DNA of 64,000 nt from Microbacterium sp. RU33B. GTDB lineage: Bacteria > Actinomycetota > Actinomycetes > Actinomycetales > Microbacteriaceae. This document shows, one piece after another, positions 36,449 through 44,230 of this stretch (position 1 is the first letter of the stretch; the number at the start of each line of letters is the position of its first letter). Location: contig NZ_FTPO01000003.1 of assembly GCF_900155915.1 (NCBI RefSeq), positions 248,001 through 312,000 on the forward strand. Reading direction: 5' to 3'. The notes under the pieces are model-generated. The model saw nothing but the letters and a program-made list of their open reading frames with translations. It was not told where the DNA came from and did no database searches. A program made the position numbers and the translations under genes.

Positions 36449-37723
36449 ATGACCGATCAGTACTTCAACGCCCCCCTCTCAGAGGTCGACCCCGAGATCG
36501 CCCAGGTGCTGGAGCGCGAGCTCGAGCGTCAGCGCGGCTACCTCGAGATGATCGCCTCCGAGAACTTCGTGCCTGTCTCGATTCTGCAGTCGCAGGGGTC
36601 GGTGCTGACGAACAAGTACGCCGAGGGCTACCCGGGCCGCCGCTACTACGGCGGCTGCGAAGAGGTGGATGTCGCGGAGGAGCTCGCGATCCAGCGCGCG
36701 AAAGACCTGTTCGGCGCCGAATTCGCCAACGTCCAGCCGCACTCGGGAGCGACCGCCAACGCGGCCGTTCTGCACGCGATCGCCCGCCCGGGCGACACGC
36801 TGCTCGGGCTCTCGCTCGACCAGGGCGGTCACCTCACGCACGGCATGAAGATCAACTTCTCGGGCCGGCTCTACAACATCGTCGCGTACGGCGTCGACCC
36901 CGAGACCTCGGTCATCGACATGGCCGAGGTGCGCCGCCTCGCGATCGAGCACAAGCCCAAGGTCATCATCGCCGGCTGGTCGGCGTACCCGCGCCAGCTC
37001 GACTTCGCCGCATTCCGCGCCATCGCCGACGAAGTGGGCGCGATCCTCTGGGTCGACATGGCGCACTTCGCCGGTCTCGTCGCCGCCGGGCTCCACCCCT
37101 CGCCAGTGCCGCACGCCCACGTCGTCTCGTCGACGGTGCACAAGACGATCGGCGGCCCGCGGTCGGGCTTCATCCTCACGAACGACGCCGACCTCGCCAA
37201 GAAGCTCAACACGGCTGTGTTCCCCGGTCAGCAGGGCGGCCCGCTCATGCACGTGATCGCGGCGAAGGCCACGGCCTTCAAGCTCGCGGCCACCCCCGAG
37301 TTCAAGGAGCGCCAGGAGCGCGTGCTGAGCGGTGCGCACATCATCGCCGAGCGCCTCTCGCAGCAGGACGTCAAGGATGCCGGCATCGCCGTGCGCTCGG
37401 GCGGCACCGATGTGCACCTCGTGCTCGTCGACCTGCGCGATGCGGAGATCGACGGCAAGCAGGCCGAAGACCTCCTGCACGACATCCACATCACCGTCAA
37501 CCGCAACGCGGTCCCCAACGACCCGCGTCCGCCGATGGTCACGTCGGGTCTGCGCATCGGCACGCCCGCGCTCGCGACCCGCGGCTTCGGCGACGCCGAG
37601 TTCACCGAGGTCGCCGACGTGATCGCGCTGGCGCTCCTGCCCGGTGCCGACATCGAGGCGCTCCGCGCCCGTGTCGCCGCGCTCACGGCCGCGTTCCCGC
37701 TGTACCCCGGCCTGACCCAGTAG
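36449..37723 (+). CDS. glyA: Serine hydroxymethyltransferase
   Basis: 424 residues. This PLP enzyme interconverts serine and glycine with transfer of a one-carbon unit to tetrahydrofolate. Motifs: [50 protein letters not shown], and the PLP-lysine region [19 protein letters not shown] 36449 follows an AAGGAGATCGTC ribosome site. It is preceded by a ZTP riboswitch and followed, after a strong hairpin, by folD. Confidence 0.97.
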   Translation: MTDQYFNAPLSEVDPEIAQVLERELERQRGYLEMIASENFVPVSILQSQGSVLTNKYAEGYPGRRYYGGCEEVDVAEELAIQRAKDLFGAEFANVQPHSGATANAAVLHAIARPGDTLLGLSLDQGGHLTHGMKINFSGRLYNIVAYGVDPETSVIDMAEVRRLAIEHKPKVIIAGWSAYPRQLDFAAFRAIADEVGAILWVDMAHFAGLVAAGLHPSPVPHAHVVSSTVHKTIGGPRSGFILTNDADLAKKLNTAVFPGQQGGPLMHVIAAKATAFKLAATPEFKERQERVLSGAHIIAERLSQQDVKDAGIAVRSGGTDVHLVLVDLRDAEIDGKQAEDLLHDIHITVNRNAVPNDPRPPMVTSGLRIGTPALATRGFGDAEFTEVADVIALALLPGADIEALRARVAALTAAFPLYPGLTQ

Positions 37724-37772
37724 CGCTTGCTCGATTGCCCGCTCGCTCGCAGCGTGCCGAGAATCCCCCGCT

Positions 37773-37809
37773 CGCCTGAGAAACCCGGCGATGCCGGGTT
37801 TCTCAGGCG
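37773..37809 (+). terminator. 17-bp perfect stem between glyA and folD
   Basis: Arms 37773-37789 and 37793-37809 are exact complements over 17 bases with a three-base loop. A third copy of the arm's CGGGTTTCTCA word follows at 37812-37822, ahead of the folD ribosome site. The hairpin may end the glyA transcript, reduce folD expression, or process the mRNA. No T-tract follows apart from TTTCTC in the arm. Confidence 0.6.
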
Positions 37810-37839
37810 CCGGCGGGTTTCTCACGGAAGGAAACGCCC

Positions 37840-38721
37840 ATGACGGCACACATACTCGACGGCAGGGCCGCAGCGGCCGAGATCAAAGACGAGCTGCGCG
37901 TGCGCGTCGCGGCGCTCGCGGAGAAGGGCGTCGTGCCGGGCATCGCGACCGTGCTCGTGGGCGCCGACCCGGCTTCGCAGCTGTACGTCGGCATGAAGCA
38001 CCGCGAGTCCGAGGCGATCGGCATGAACTCGATCCAGGTCGAGCTGCCGGCCGACGCGACCCAGGCCGACGTCGAGGCGGCCATCGACGCGCTCAACGCC
38101 GATCCGACCTGCCACGGCTACATCGTGCAGTTGCCGCTGCCCAAGCACCTCGACACCGACGCCGTCCTGGAGCGGATCGACCCCGCGAAGGATGCCGACG
38201 GCCTGCATCCGACGAATCTCGGTCGGCTCGTGCTCAACGTCAACGCGCCGATCACCACTCCGCTGCCGTGCACGCCGCGCGGCGTGATCGAGCTGCTGCT
38301 GCGCAACGGCTACGACCTGAACGGCGCGCACGTCGTCGTCGTCGGTCGTGGCGTGACGATCGGCCGCTCAATCGGGCTGCTGCTCACGCGCCGGGAGATC
38401 AACGCGACGGTGACCCTCACCCACACGGGCACGGCCGACCTCGGTGCCCATCTGCGGCAGGCGGATGTCATCGTCGCCGCCGCCGGGGTGAAGCACATCG
38501 TGCGGGCCGAGCACGTGCGTCCGGGCGCCGCGGTGCTCGATGTCGGAGTCACGCGGGAGGTCGATCCCGAGACCGGCAAGAGCAAGGTGCACGGCGACGC
38601 GCATCCGGATGTCGCGGAGGTCGCGGGCTACGTCTCCCCGAACCCCGGCGGTGTCGGCCCCATGACCGTCGCCCTGCTCATGACGAACGTCGTCGAGGCG
38701 GCGGAGCGTACGGTCGCCTGA
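37840..38721 (+). CDS. folD: Bifunctional methylene-THF dehydrogenase / cyclohydrolase
   Basis: 293 residues. It converts 5,10-methylene-THF to 10-formyl-THF via methenyl-THF. Motifs: the catalytic region [14 protein letters not shown] with Lys, [40 protein letters not shown], and the NADP loop [17 protein letters not shown] (GRS is more often GRP). ATG 37840 has a GGAAGGAAA site. It shares pathway and probably control with glyA. Confidence 0.96.
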   Translation: MTAHILDGRAAAAEIKDELRVRVAALAEKGVVPGIATVLVGADPASQLYVGMKHRESEAIGMNSIQVELPADATQADVEAAIDALNADPTCHGYIVQLPLPKHLDTDAVLERIDPAKDADGLHPTNLGRLVLNVNAPITTPLPCTPRGVIELLLRNGYDLNGAHVVVVGRGVTIGRSIGLLLTRREINATVTLTHTGTADLGAHLRQADVIVAAAGVKHIVRAEHVRPGAAVLDVGVTREVDPETGKSKVHGDAHPDVAEVAGYVSPNPGGVGPMTVALLMTNVVEAAERTVA

Positions 38722-38740
38722 CGCGGAGGCAGCGCGAACG

Positions 38741-38826
38741 TCGGAGAATCGCGCGAATGTCGGAGGATTCGGCGACGATCCTCCGAGATTCGGGCGATCA
38801 TCCGAAGTTCGGGCGATCCTCCGAAC
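38741..38826. repeat. Cluster of ATTCGG/TCCGAA repeats after folD
   Basis: This gap between convergent folD and an ABC ATPase gene is made almost wholly of repeated words: TCGGAGAAT, TCGGAGGATTCGG, GATCCTCCGA, CATCCGAAGTTCGGGCGAT and GATCCTCCGAAC. A hairpin with 8-bp arms, CGGAGGAT (38761-38768) and ATCCTCCG (38778-38785), can form. The same words occur after nagB (29000-29075) and after nagA (33344-33387). Confidence 0.6.
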
Positions 38827-38847
38827 GGAACAGCGCGCCGGCGGCGG

Positions 38848-39582
38848 TCAGGCCGTGAACCGGGCGAGGAACTCCCGCGTGCGGGCCTCGCGCGGAGCGC
38901 CGAAGAGCTGCGACGGCGGCCCCTCCTCGACGATCGTGCCCTGGTCGAGGAACAGCACGCGGTGGGCGATGTCGCGGGCGAACGCCATCTCGTGCGTCGC
39001 CATGAGGATCGTCGCGCCGTCTTCCGCCAGCGTGCGGACCAGTTCGAGCACTTCGCCGACGAGCTCGGGGTCGAGGGCGGAGGTGATCTCATCGAGCAGC
39101 AGCACCTCGGGGTCGGTCGCGATGGCGCGGGCGATGGCGACGCGCTGCTGCTGCCCGCCCGAGAGCCGGTCGGGGTGTGCGCGTGCCTTGTCAGCGAGGC
39201 CGACGCGCTCGAGCAGCGACATCGCGTGAGATTCGGCGGCCGCGCGCGGCATCCGGTGCACGACGCGCGACGCGAGCGTGACGTTGTCGAGCACCGTGAG
39301 ATGGGGGAACAGGTTGTAGCCCTGGAACACGATGCCGAACCTCCCGCGCACCCGGTTGGCGTTCACGCGGGGGTCGGAGATGTCTTCGTCGCCGAGCAGG
39401 ATGCGCCCGTCGTCGATCGGCTCGAGCAGGTTGAGGCAGCGGAGGAGGGTGGACTTGCCCGACCCGCTCGCTCCGATGACGGCGACCACTTCGTGGACGC
39501 CCAGCTCGAGGGAGACCCCGCGGAGCACGTCGCGGGCGTCGAAGGACTTCCAGACGCCCTCGGCGCGCAGCAGCGCGGTCAT
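38848..39582 (-). CDS. Polar amino-acid ABC transporter ATP-binding protein
   Basis: 244 residues. Walker A is GASGSGKSTLLRCLNLLE, the Q-loop VFQGYNLFPHLTVLDNV, the signature LSGGQQQRVAIARAI and Walker B VLLLDEITSALDPELV, all typical of the GlnQ/HisP group. The ATG overlaps the permease stop as ATGA. Longer frames to 40281 run through the permease gene and are rejected. It powers the importer formed with 39579-41343. Confidence 0.95.
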   Translation of the reverse strand: MTALLRAEGVWKSFDARDVLRGVSLELGVHEVVAVIGASGSGKSTLLRCLNLLEPIDDGRILLGDEDISDPRVNANRVRGRFGIVFQGYNLFPHLTVLDNVTLASRVVHRMPRAAAESHAMSLLERVGLADKARAHPDRLSGGQQQRVAIARAIATDPEVLLLDEITSALDPELVGEVLELVRTLAEDGATILMATHEMAFARDIAHRVLFLDQGTIVEEGPPSQLFGAPREARTREFLARFTA

Positions 39583-40454
39583 ACGAGCGATCCCGTCTGC
39601 TCGCGGCGCCGCAGCCGCGCGGCGTACCAGTCGGTGAGGCGGATCGTGGGGATCGCCAGGAGGATGAACAGGATGCCTGCCACGATGTACGGCGTGAAGT
39701 TGTACGTCTGCGACGACTCGATCTTGGCGGCGAGGACGGCGTCCATCGCCCCCAGGATCGAGATCAGGCCCACGTCCTTCTGCATCGCGACGAAGTCGTT
39801 CATGAGCGGGGGCGTGATCTTGCGGAACGCCTGCGGCAGCACCACGCGACGCAGCGTCTGGAGGTAGCCGAGCCCGAGGGCGCGCGCGGCGAGTCGCTGC
39901 GACGGGTGCACGGCGTCGATCCCGGCGCGGATGACTTCGGAGACGTACGCCGAATACGTCAGGGTGACGGCGATGGTGCCCAGCACGATGACCGGCATCC
40001 GCACGCCGATGAGGGCGGGCAGGCCGAACCCGATGATGTACAGCACGATGATGAAGGGCAGTCCGCGGAAGATGTCGGTGTAGGCCGCGGCGAGGACCCG
40101 CAACGGGAAGAACACCGGCCCGGGGAGGGTGCGCAGCAGCGCCAGGACGAGCGCGAACGCCGCCACCGTGATCAGCGACAGCCCCAGCACCTGCAGGTTG
40201 AGGAGGAATCCCTCCCAGATGCGGGGGAGCGAGGCGAGTGCGATCGCGGGGTCGAAGAACGACCGCTGCACCGCCGCCCATCCGGGGGTGTTGACGACCG
40301 TCACCCAGACGATGGCCGCGAACGCCAGCGACGAGGCGACGGCGATCAGGACCGACCGCTGCGACTGGCGCGCACGGTACGCCCGACGCTCCACCTCCAG
40401 TGCGCTCGGGACGTGCGCGCTCCGCGGCGGGGCGTCGATCGGATCCGGGGTCAC
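39579..40454 (-). CDS. Polar amino-acid ABC transporter permease
   Basis: 291 residues from a GTG start. A hydrophilic N-terminal tail of about 35 residues and one extra membrane segment precede the HisM-type core: LQVLGLSLITVAAFALVLALLR, TDIFRGLPFIIVLYIIGF, and the ATPase contact loop DAVHPSQRLAARALGLGYLQTLRRVVLPQAFR. It is a single permease, so it probably works as a homodimer. It starts 35 bases after the binding-protein stop. Confidence 0.94.
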   Translation of the reverse strand: MTPDPIDAPPRSAHVPSALEVERRAYRARQSQRSVLIAVASSLAFAAIVWVTVVNTPGWAAVQRSFFDPAIALASLPRIWEGFLLNLQVLGLSLITVAAFALVLALLRTLPGPVFFPLRVLAAAYTDIFRGLPFIIVLYIIGFGLPALIGVRMPVIVLGTIAVTLTYSAYVSEVIRAGIDAVHPSQRLAARALGLGYLQTLRRVVLPQAFRKITPPLMNDFVAMQKDVGLISILGAMDAVLAAKIESSQTYNFTPYIVAGILFILLAIPTIRLTDWYAARLRRREQTGSLV

Positions 40455-40488
40455 GGCTCGACCGTACCCGAGCGGGCCGGGCGGGTCG

Positions 40489-41343
40489 TCACTTCAGCAG
40501 TGTGACGCCCTGGCCCGCTCCGAGCCACTCGTCGGTGATCGCGGCGAGCGTGCCGTCTTCGCGCAGCGCGTCGACGGCCTCCGTGACCCGCGCGGTGAGC
40601 GGCGAGTCCTTGGCCAGCACGACGCCCCACTCGTCGGCGATGCCGCCGGCGGGCAGCTCTCCCACGATGAACGAGTTCTCGATGTAGGGGTATCCGACCG
40701 CGAGGTAGGCCGTCGGGAGGTCGATGACGAACGCATCGAACTGTCCGGCGTTGAAGGCCGCGACGGCGTCCTCGTTCGACGCGTACAGCAGCGGGGCGGT
40801 GGTGGGCTGGATGACGTCCTCGATCGTCTGCGCGCTCGTCGAGCCGGCCATCGCCCCCAGTGCCAGGCCCTTCAGCCCTTCGATGGAGTCGACGCCGTCG
40901 GCGGGGCCGCCGTTGATGCCCACGACGGCCTGGCTGGCCGAGTAGTACGGGGAGGAGAAGTCGACGGCGCCCTTGCGCTCGTCGGTGATCGTGTACTGCT
41001 GGATGTTGAAGTCGAAGTTCTTCGGCCCCGGTGCGATGGCGGCCTCGAAGCTCGTGCGCACCCACTCGACGTCTTCCGGGGCGAAGCCCAGCTGATCCGC
41101 GATGGCGTAGGCGATGGCAGCCTCGAAGCCCTCTCCGGACGACGGGTCGTCGTCGACGACGTAGGGCTCGTACGCGATGTCGCCCGTGGCGATCGTGAGC
41201 TTGCCCGGCGTGACGAAGCCGGCGTCGGCGTCGGGTTCGCCGGAGGCGCCGCCCGCGGGAGCCGATGTGGCGCAGCCGCCCAGGACGAGCGCGGTCGCGG
41301 CGAGCGATGCGGCGATGACGGTGCGCAGGGAGGGACGCGACAT
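40489..41343 (-). CDS. Amino-acid-binding lipoprotein of ABC transporter
   Basis: 284 residues, family 3 solute-binding protein. The lipoprotein signal is RTVIAASLAATALVLGGC. The mature part includes GKLTIATGDIAYEPYVVDD, GFEAAIAYAIADQLGF, QQYTITDERKGAVDFSSPYY and the C-terminal LREDGTLAAITDEWLG, typical of polar amino-acid binding. It is the first gene of the importer operon. Its leader contains a GC hairpin with 9-bp arms (41369-41377, 41391-41399). Confidence 0.94.
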   Translation of the reverse strand: MSRPSLRTVIAASLAATALVLGGCATSAPAGGASGEPDADAGFVTPGKLTIATGDIAYEPYVVDDDPSSGEGFEAAIAYAIADQLGFAPEDVEWVRTSFEAAIAPGPKNFDFNIQQYTITDERKGAVDFSSPYYSASQAVVGINGGPADGVDSIEGLKGLALGAMAGSTSAQTIEDVIQPTTAPLLYASNEDAVAAFNAGQFDAFVIDLPTAYLAVGYPYIENSFIVGELPAGGIADEWGVVLAKDSPLTARVTEAVDALREDGTLAAITDEWLGAGQGVTLLK

Positions 41344-41478
41344 GGGGGAGCCTTCCGGGTCTCGGGTGCGGCGCCGCTGCGTGCAGGAGCGCGGCGCCGT
41401 CCCTCCATTTTCCCCGGCCCCCGCGCGCGGCGGGGCCCCGCAAGACCGATTGTTACATTCCGTCCAGCAACCGGCTCG

Positions 41479-42021
41479 TCAGAGCTCGTCCAGCATCCGG
41501 CGCTGTTCGGGGGTCAGGCCGTCGTGCAGCTCGTCGCGAGCCGCCCTCGACTCCGCCGAGGGGATCGCGGGCGCGGCATCCGTCGTCGTGGCCGTGCCGC
41601 CCGTCGCCCGGTCGTACAGCGCGCCGGCGTGGGACTCCACACGGTCGTCGATCGCGTCGTAGATGATCCAGGCGAGCAGCAGCGCCAGCGGCGGGAGCAC
41701 CCAGCCCCAGAACCAGCCGTCGACGTTCACCCGGCTGAGCCACACGACGAGCACCCAGATGATCCACTGCACGACGAACACGATGCCGAACTGCACGAGC
41801 TTCTCGCCGGCCTTCGTGCGCTGCGACGCCGACTTCGCCGCCATCCCGGAGAAGAGCTTCGTGACGGCGGGCTTCAGCCAGATCGTGGCGGCGGTCAGGA
41901 TGACGCCCGCCCAGAGCGCGGCCCAGCCGACGTTGACGCCGGGGAGGAGCCATCCGATCAGCAGCAGCACCGCGACGGTGAACACGTACAGCGAGACGAA
42001 TCGAACGAGCCAGGCCTTCAT
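41479..42021 (-). CDS. Membrane protein with acidic cytoplasmic tail, unknown function
   Basis: 180 residues. Four membrane segments are visible: FVSLYVFTVAVLLLIGWLLP, ALWAGVILTAATIWL, FGIVFVVQWIIWVLVVWL and FWGWVLPPLALLLAWIIYDAI. A charged tail of about 50 residues ends DELHDGLTPEQRRMLDEL. I recognise no named family. It stands alone between the amino-acid transporter and the MarR/oxidoreductase pair. Confidence 0.8.
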   Translation of the reverse strand: MKAWLVRFVSLYVFTVAVLLLIGWLLPGVNVGWAALWAGVILTAATIWLKPAVTKLFSGMAAKSASQRTKAGEKLVQFGIVFVVQWIIWVLVVWLSRVNVDGWFWGWVLPPLALLLAWIIYDAIDDRVESHAGALYDRATGGTATTTDAAPAIPSAESRAARDELHDGLTPEQRRMLDEL

Positions 42022-42061
42022 GCCTCAAGGGTGGCACGAACCGTGGCTTCGCGACCAGTCG

Positions 42062-42709
42062 TCAGGACGAGACGAGGTCGCGCTCGCGCACGCGGGTCGA
42101 GGATGCCGCCGCATCCGTCGCCCCGTGGGCGCCGGCCCGTGCGATCCAGCCCTCACGGGTCGGCTGCGCGCTGAACCGCACGGGCGCGAACCGGGTGATG
42201 CCGACGGTCTTGACTCCGCAGTAGGCGAGGGTGGCCCGGGAGAGACTGGTCTCGGCCGCATTGCGGTACACGAGGCGGTTCCATGCACGCGGGGAGTCCA
42301 TCGTCATGACGATCCGCGCGGTCCGCCCGGCCAGCAGACGCTCGGACAGCGCCGACTTCTCGCGGTAGCGGAACGTCGCGTTGGAGAGGAACACGCGGTC
42401 GATGAACGCCTTGAGGGCGGCGGGGTAGGTGCCCCACCACTGCGGGTGGAAGAACACGAGGTGGTCGGCCCACTGCACGTCGTCGAGGTAGCGCGCGACG
42501 TCGGGATCGAGTGGACGGTCGGCCTCGGTGCGGGGCGCCCGCAGCTCGTCGCGGTGCGTCGGGTGGGCGGGGATGGGGTCGGATGCCAGGTCGATGACCC
42601 GCACGTCGGCGGCGCCGGCGCGGGCCGCGGAGATGTAGGCCGTGGCGAGCGCATGGGTGAGGGTGTCGGGGAGCGGCGTGCCGATGACGACGAGGATGCG
42701 GCGGGTCAT
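42062..42709 (-). CDS. NAD(P)H:quinone oxidoreductase / flavodoxin-like fold
   Basis: 215 residues, the KefF/MdaB/DT-diaphorase type, which reduces quinones or nitro/azo compounds with FMN or FAD. Family features: the N-terminal strand ILVVIGTPLPDTLTHALA, and HLVFFHPQWWGTYPAALKAFIDRVF at 83-107. ATG 42709 overlaps the MarR stop as ATGA. It is therefore the target of that MarR regulator, which fits a redox or electrophile response. Confidence 0.9.
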   Translation of the reverse strand: MTRRILVVIGTPLPDTLTHALATAYISAARAGAADVRVIDLASDPIPAHPTHRDELRAPRTEADRPLDPDVARYLDDVQWADHLVFFHPQWWGTYPAALKAFIDRVFLSNATFRYREKSALSERLLAGRTARIVMTMDSPRAWNRLVYRNAAETSLSRATLAYCGVKTVGITRFAPVRFSAQPTREGWIARAGAHGATDAAASSTRVRERDLVSS

Positions 42710-43152
42710 GCGAGGGGTCCTTTCTCGGACACGAGGTCGGTCAGCAGGGCGAGCTGGCCGTTGAGGGTGGGGACGTCGATGCCGTGTGCGGCGAGGCGGG
42801 GGTCGCCGAAGAGCGCGGTGAACTCTGCCTCCAGCTCGCCGCCCGCCGCCTGCACGAGTGCGCGGGCGCGCGGGGTGAGGGTGACCAGCACCCGGCGGCC
42901 GTGGGCGGGGTCTGCGGATGCCTCGATCCAGCCGTCGGCGACGAGCGCCGGCACGCGCTTGCTGACGGCGGCCTTCGTGACGCCGAGGCACCGGGCGAGC
43001 GTCGTGATGTCGACCGGCTCGACGTCGGCGGCGGCCGCGAGGAAGTGGAACGTCGCGAAGGAGACGCCGTGGCGCGTGCGCAGGAAGTCCTCGGCGAAGG
43101 CGTCGAGGGTCGCGACGAGGTGGTGGATCGTCGAGGTGATGCGGTCGGCCAT
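42706..43152 (-). CDS. MarR-family transcriptional regulator
   Basis: 148 residues. The winged helix is evident: DITTLARCLGVTKAAVSKRVPALVADGWIE, then the wing DPAHGRRVLVTLTPRARALV. It lies directly in front of the oxidoreductase gene and 8 bases downstream of a 15-bp-arm palindrome, a classic autoregulated MarR layout. Confidence 0.92.
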   Translation of the reverse strand: MADRITSTIHHLVATLDAFAEDFLRTRHGVSFATFHFLAAAADVEPVDITTLARCLGVTKAAVSKRVPALVADGWIEASADPAHGRRVLVTLTPRARALVQAAGGELEAEFTALFGDPRLAAHGIDVPTLNGQLALLTDLVSEKGPLA

Positions 43153-43159
43153 ACGAGAA

Positions 43160-43196
43160 GTAAACCCGTTGACAACGTATATGTCAACGGGTTTAC
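43160..43196. promoter_or_regulatory. MarR operator, 15-bp perfect inverted repeat with promoter
   Basis: GTAAACCCGTTGACA (43160-43174) and its exact complement (43182-43196) flank a seven-base spacer. Each arm contains TTGACA, so a -35 box occurs on both strands inside the operator. It ends eight bases from the ATG of the marR gene and 12 bases from the stop of the transglutaminase-like gene. Confidence 0.75.
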
Positions 43197-43208
43197 ATGA
43201 GGGCCGGG

Positions 43209-44006
43209 TCAGCCGATCGTCACGAGCTGCGTGATGTCGTCGTCGGGCAGGACGTCGACGACGGCCGTCACGGTCAGTTCGAGCAGGTTGACGCCGCCCG
43301 AGATCGTGGTGAGGAACGCCGTGTCGGCGGCATCCCGTCCCGTGGCGATGCGCACGAGCGTGGAGCGGGGGGCGAGCGTCGTGGCGTCGACGACGCGCCA
43401 TTCGCCGTCGACCCACGCCTCGGCGACGGCGTGGAAGTCCATCGGGAACAGGCCGGGCGCGTAGACCGAGACGAGCCGGGAGGGGATGCCGAGCGCGCGG
43501 AGGAGGGCGACGCACAGGTGCGCGTAGTCGCGGCACACGCCCTGGCGCGCGAGGAGCGTGCGGACGGCGCCATCGGTGGGCAGCGACGACCCGGGCACAT
43601 AGGAGAGATGGGTGCCCACCCACGACGCGACGGCTCCGAGCAGCTCGGCGTGGTCGGTGATGCCGGCGAACTCCGCGAGGGCGGTGGGGCGCAGCACGTC
43701 CGATTCGGCGTAGCGGCTGGGGAGCTGCGCGACGAGGAGGTCGTGCTCTCTTCCCACCGGCGCCGCGCCCGGGCCGGGGATCATCGCCGAGTACTCGACG
43801 ACCAGTTCGCCCTTCGTGCTCGCGACGCGGTGCAGTCGCGATCCGGTGGGACCGAGGATCTCGTGCTCTGCGACGGGTGCGCCGTTCAGGGTCGCCGTGA
43901 ACTGCTCGCGGGCGGGCGTGTAGTGCCCCGACACCGCGATGGCGAACAGGAGGTCGGAGGGCTCGGTGACATCCAGGACGATTCGGCTCGTGAGATCTCG
44001 CTGCAT
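43209..44006 (-). CDS. Transglutaminase-like domain protein
   Basis: 265 residues. An N-terminal beta-sandwich (about 1-90, ILDVTEPSDLLFAIAVSGH-like) precedes a transglutaminase-core fold. The Cys-His-Asp triad is visible in QGVCRDYAHL, FHAVAEAWVDGEW and RVVDAT. No signal peptide is present, so it is likely cytoplasmic. Such proteins are often proteases or amidases; the substrate is unknown. ATG 44006 is preferred over an upstream in-frame ATG at 44039. Confidence 0.88.
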   Translation of the reverse strand: MQRDLTSRIVLDVTEPSDLLFAIAVSGHYTPAREQFTATLNGAPVAEHEILGPTGSRLHRVASTKGELVVEYSAMIPGPGAAPVGREHDLLVAQLPSRYAESDVLRPTALAEFAGITDHAELLGAVASWVGTHLSYVPGSSLPTDGAVRTLLARQGVCRDYAHLCVALLRALGIPSRLVSVYAPGLFPMDFHAVAEAWVDGEWRVVDATTLAPRSTLVRIATGRDAADTAFLTTISGGVNLLELTVTAVVDVLPDDDITQLVTIG

Positions 44007-44145
44007 GCGACCAGCCTGGCACGCGCGCATTGCCGACATGTATCGGCTGGATGGAGGTCTGGTGCAGGTGGTATACGCGCCGGTGAGTGCAGGGTTGCTG
44101 CTTCGCCTCGGCGTCCAGCGCGATCGCCGAGCGATCCCGAGAGAA

Positions 44146-44178
44146 TTGACGCAGAAGACGGAGTGATCGTATACGATC
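44146..44178 (+). promoter_or_regulatory. Promoter and palindromic operator of the semialdehyde dehydrogenase gene
   Basis: TTGACG (44146-44151) and TATACG (44170-44175) are separated by 18 bases. The -10 box is embedded in a perfect 14-bp palindrome, GATCGTATACGATC (44165-44178), a form common for GntR-type repressors. No GntR gene is in the window. A GGTATAC word also occurs near 44068. Confidence 0.6.
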
Positions 44179-44230
44179 CAACGGAGGGGATGCCGGTGCC
44201 GGCATCCGCCCCAGCGACGAAGGAGTTCCC

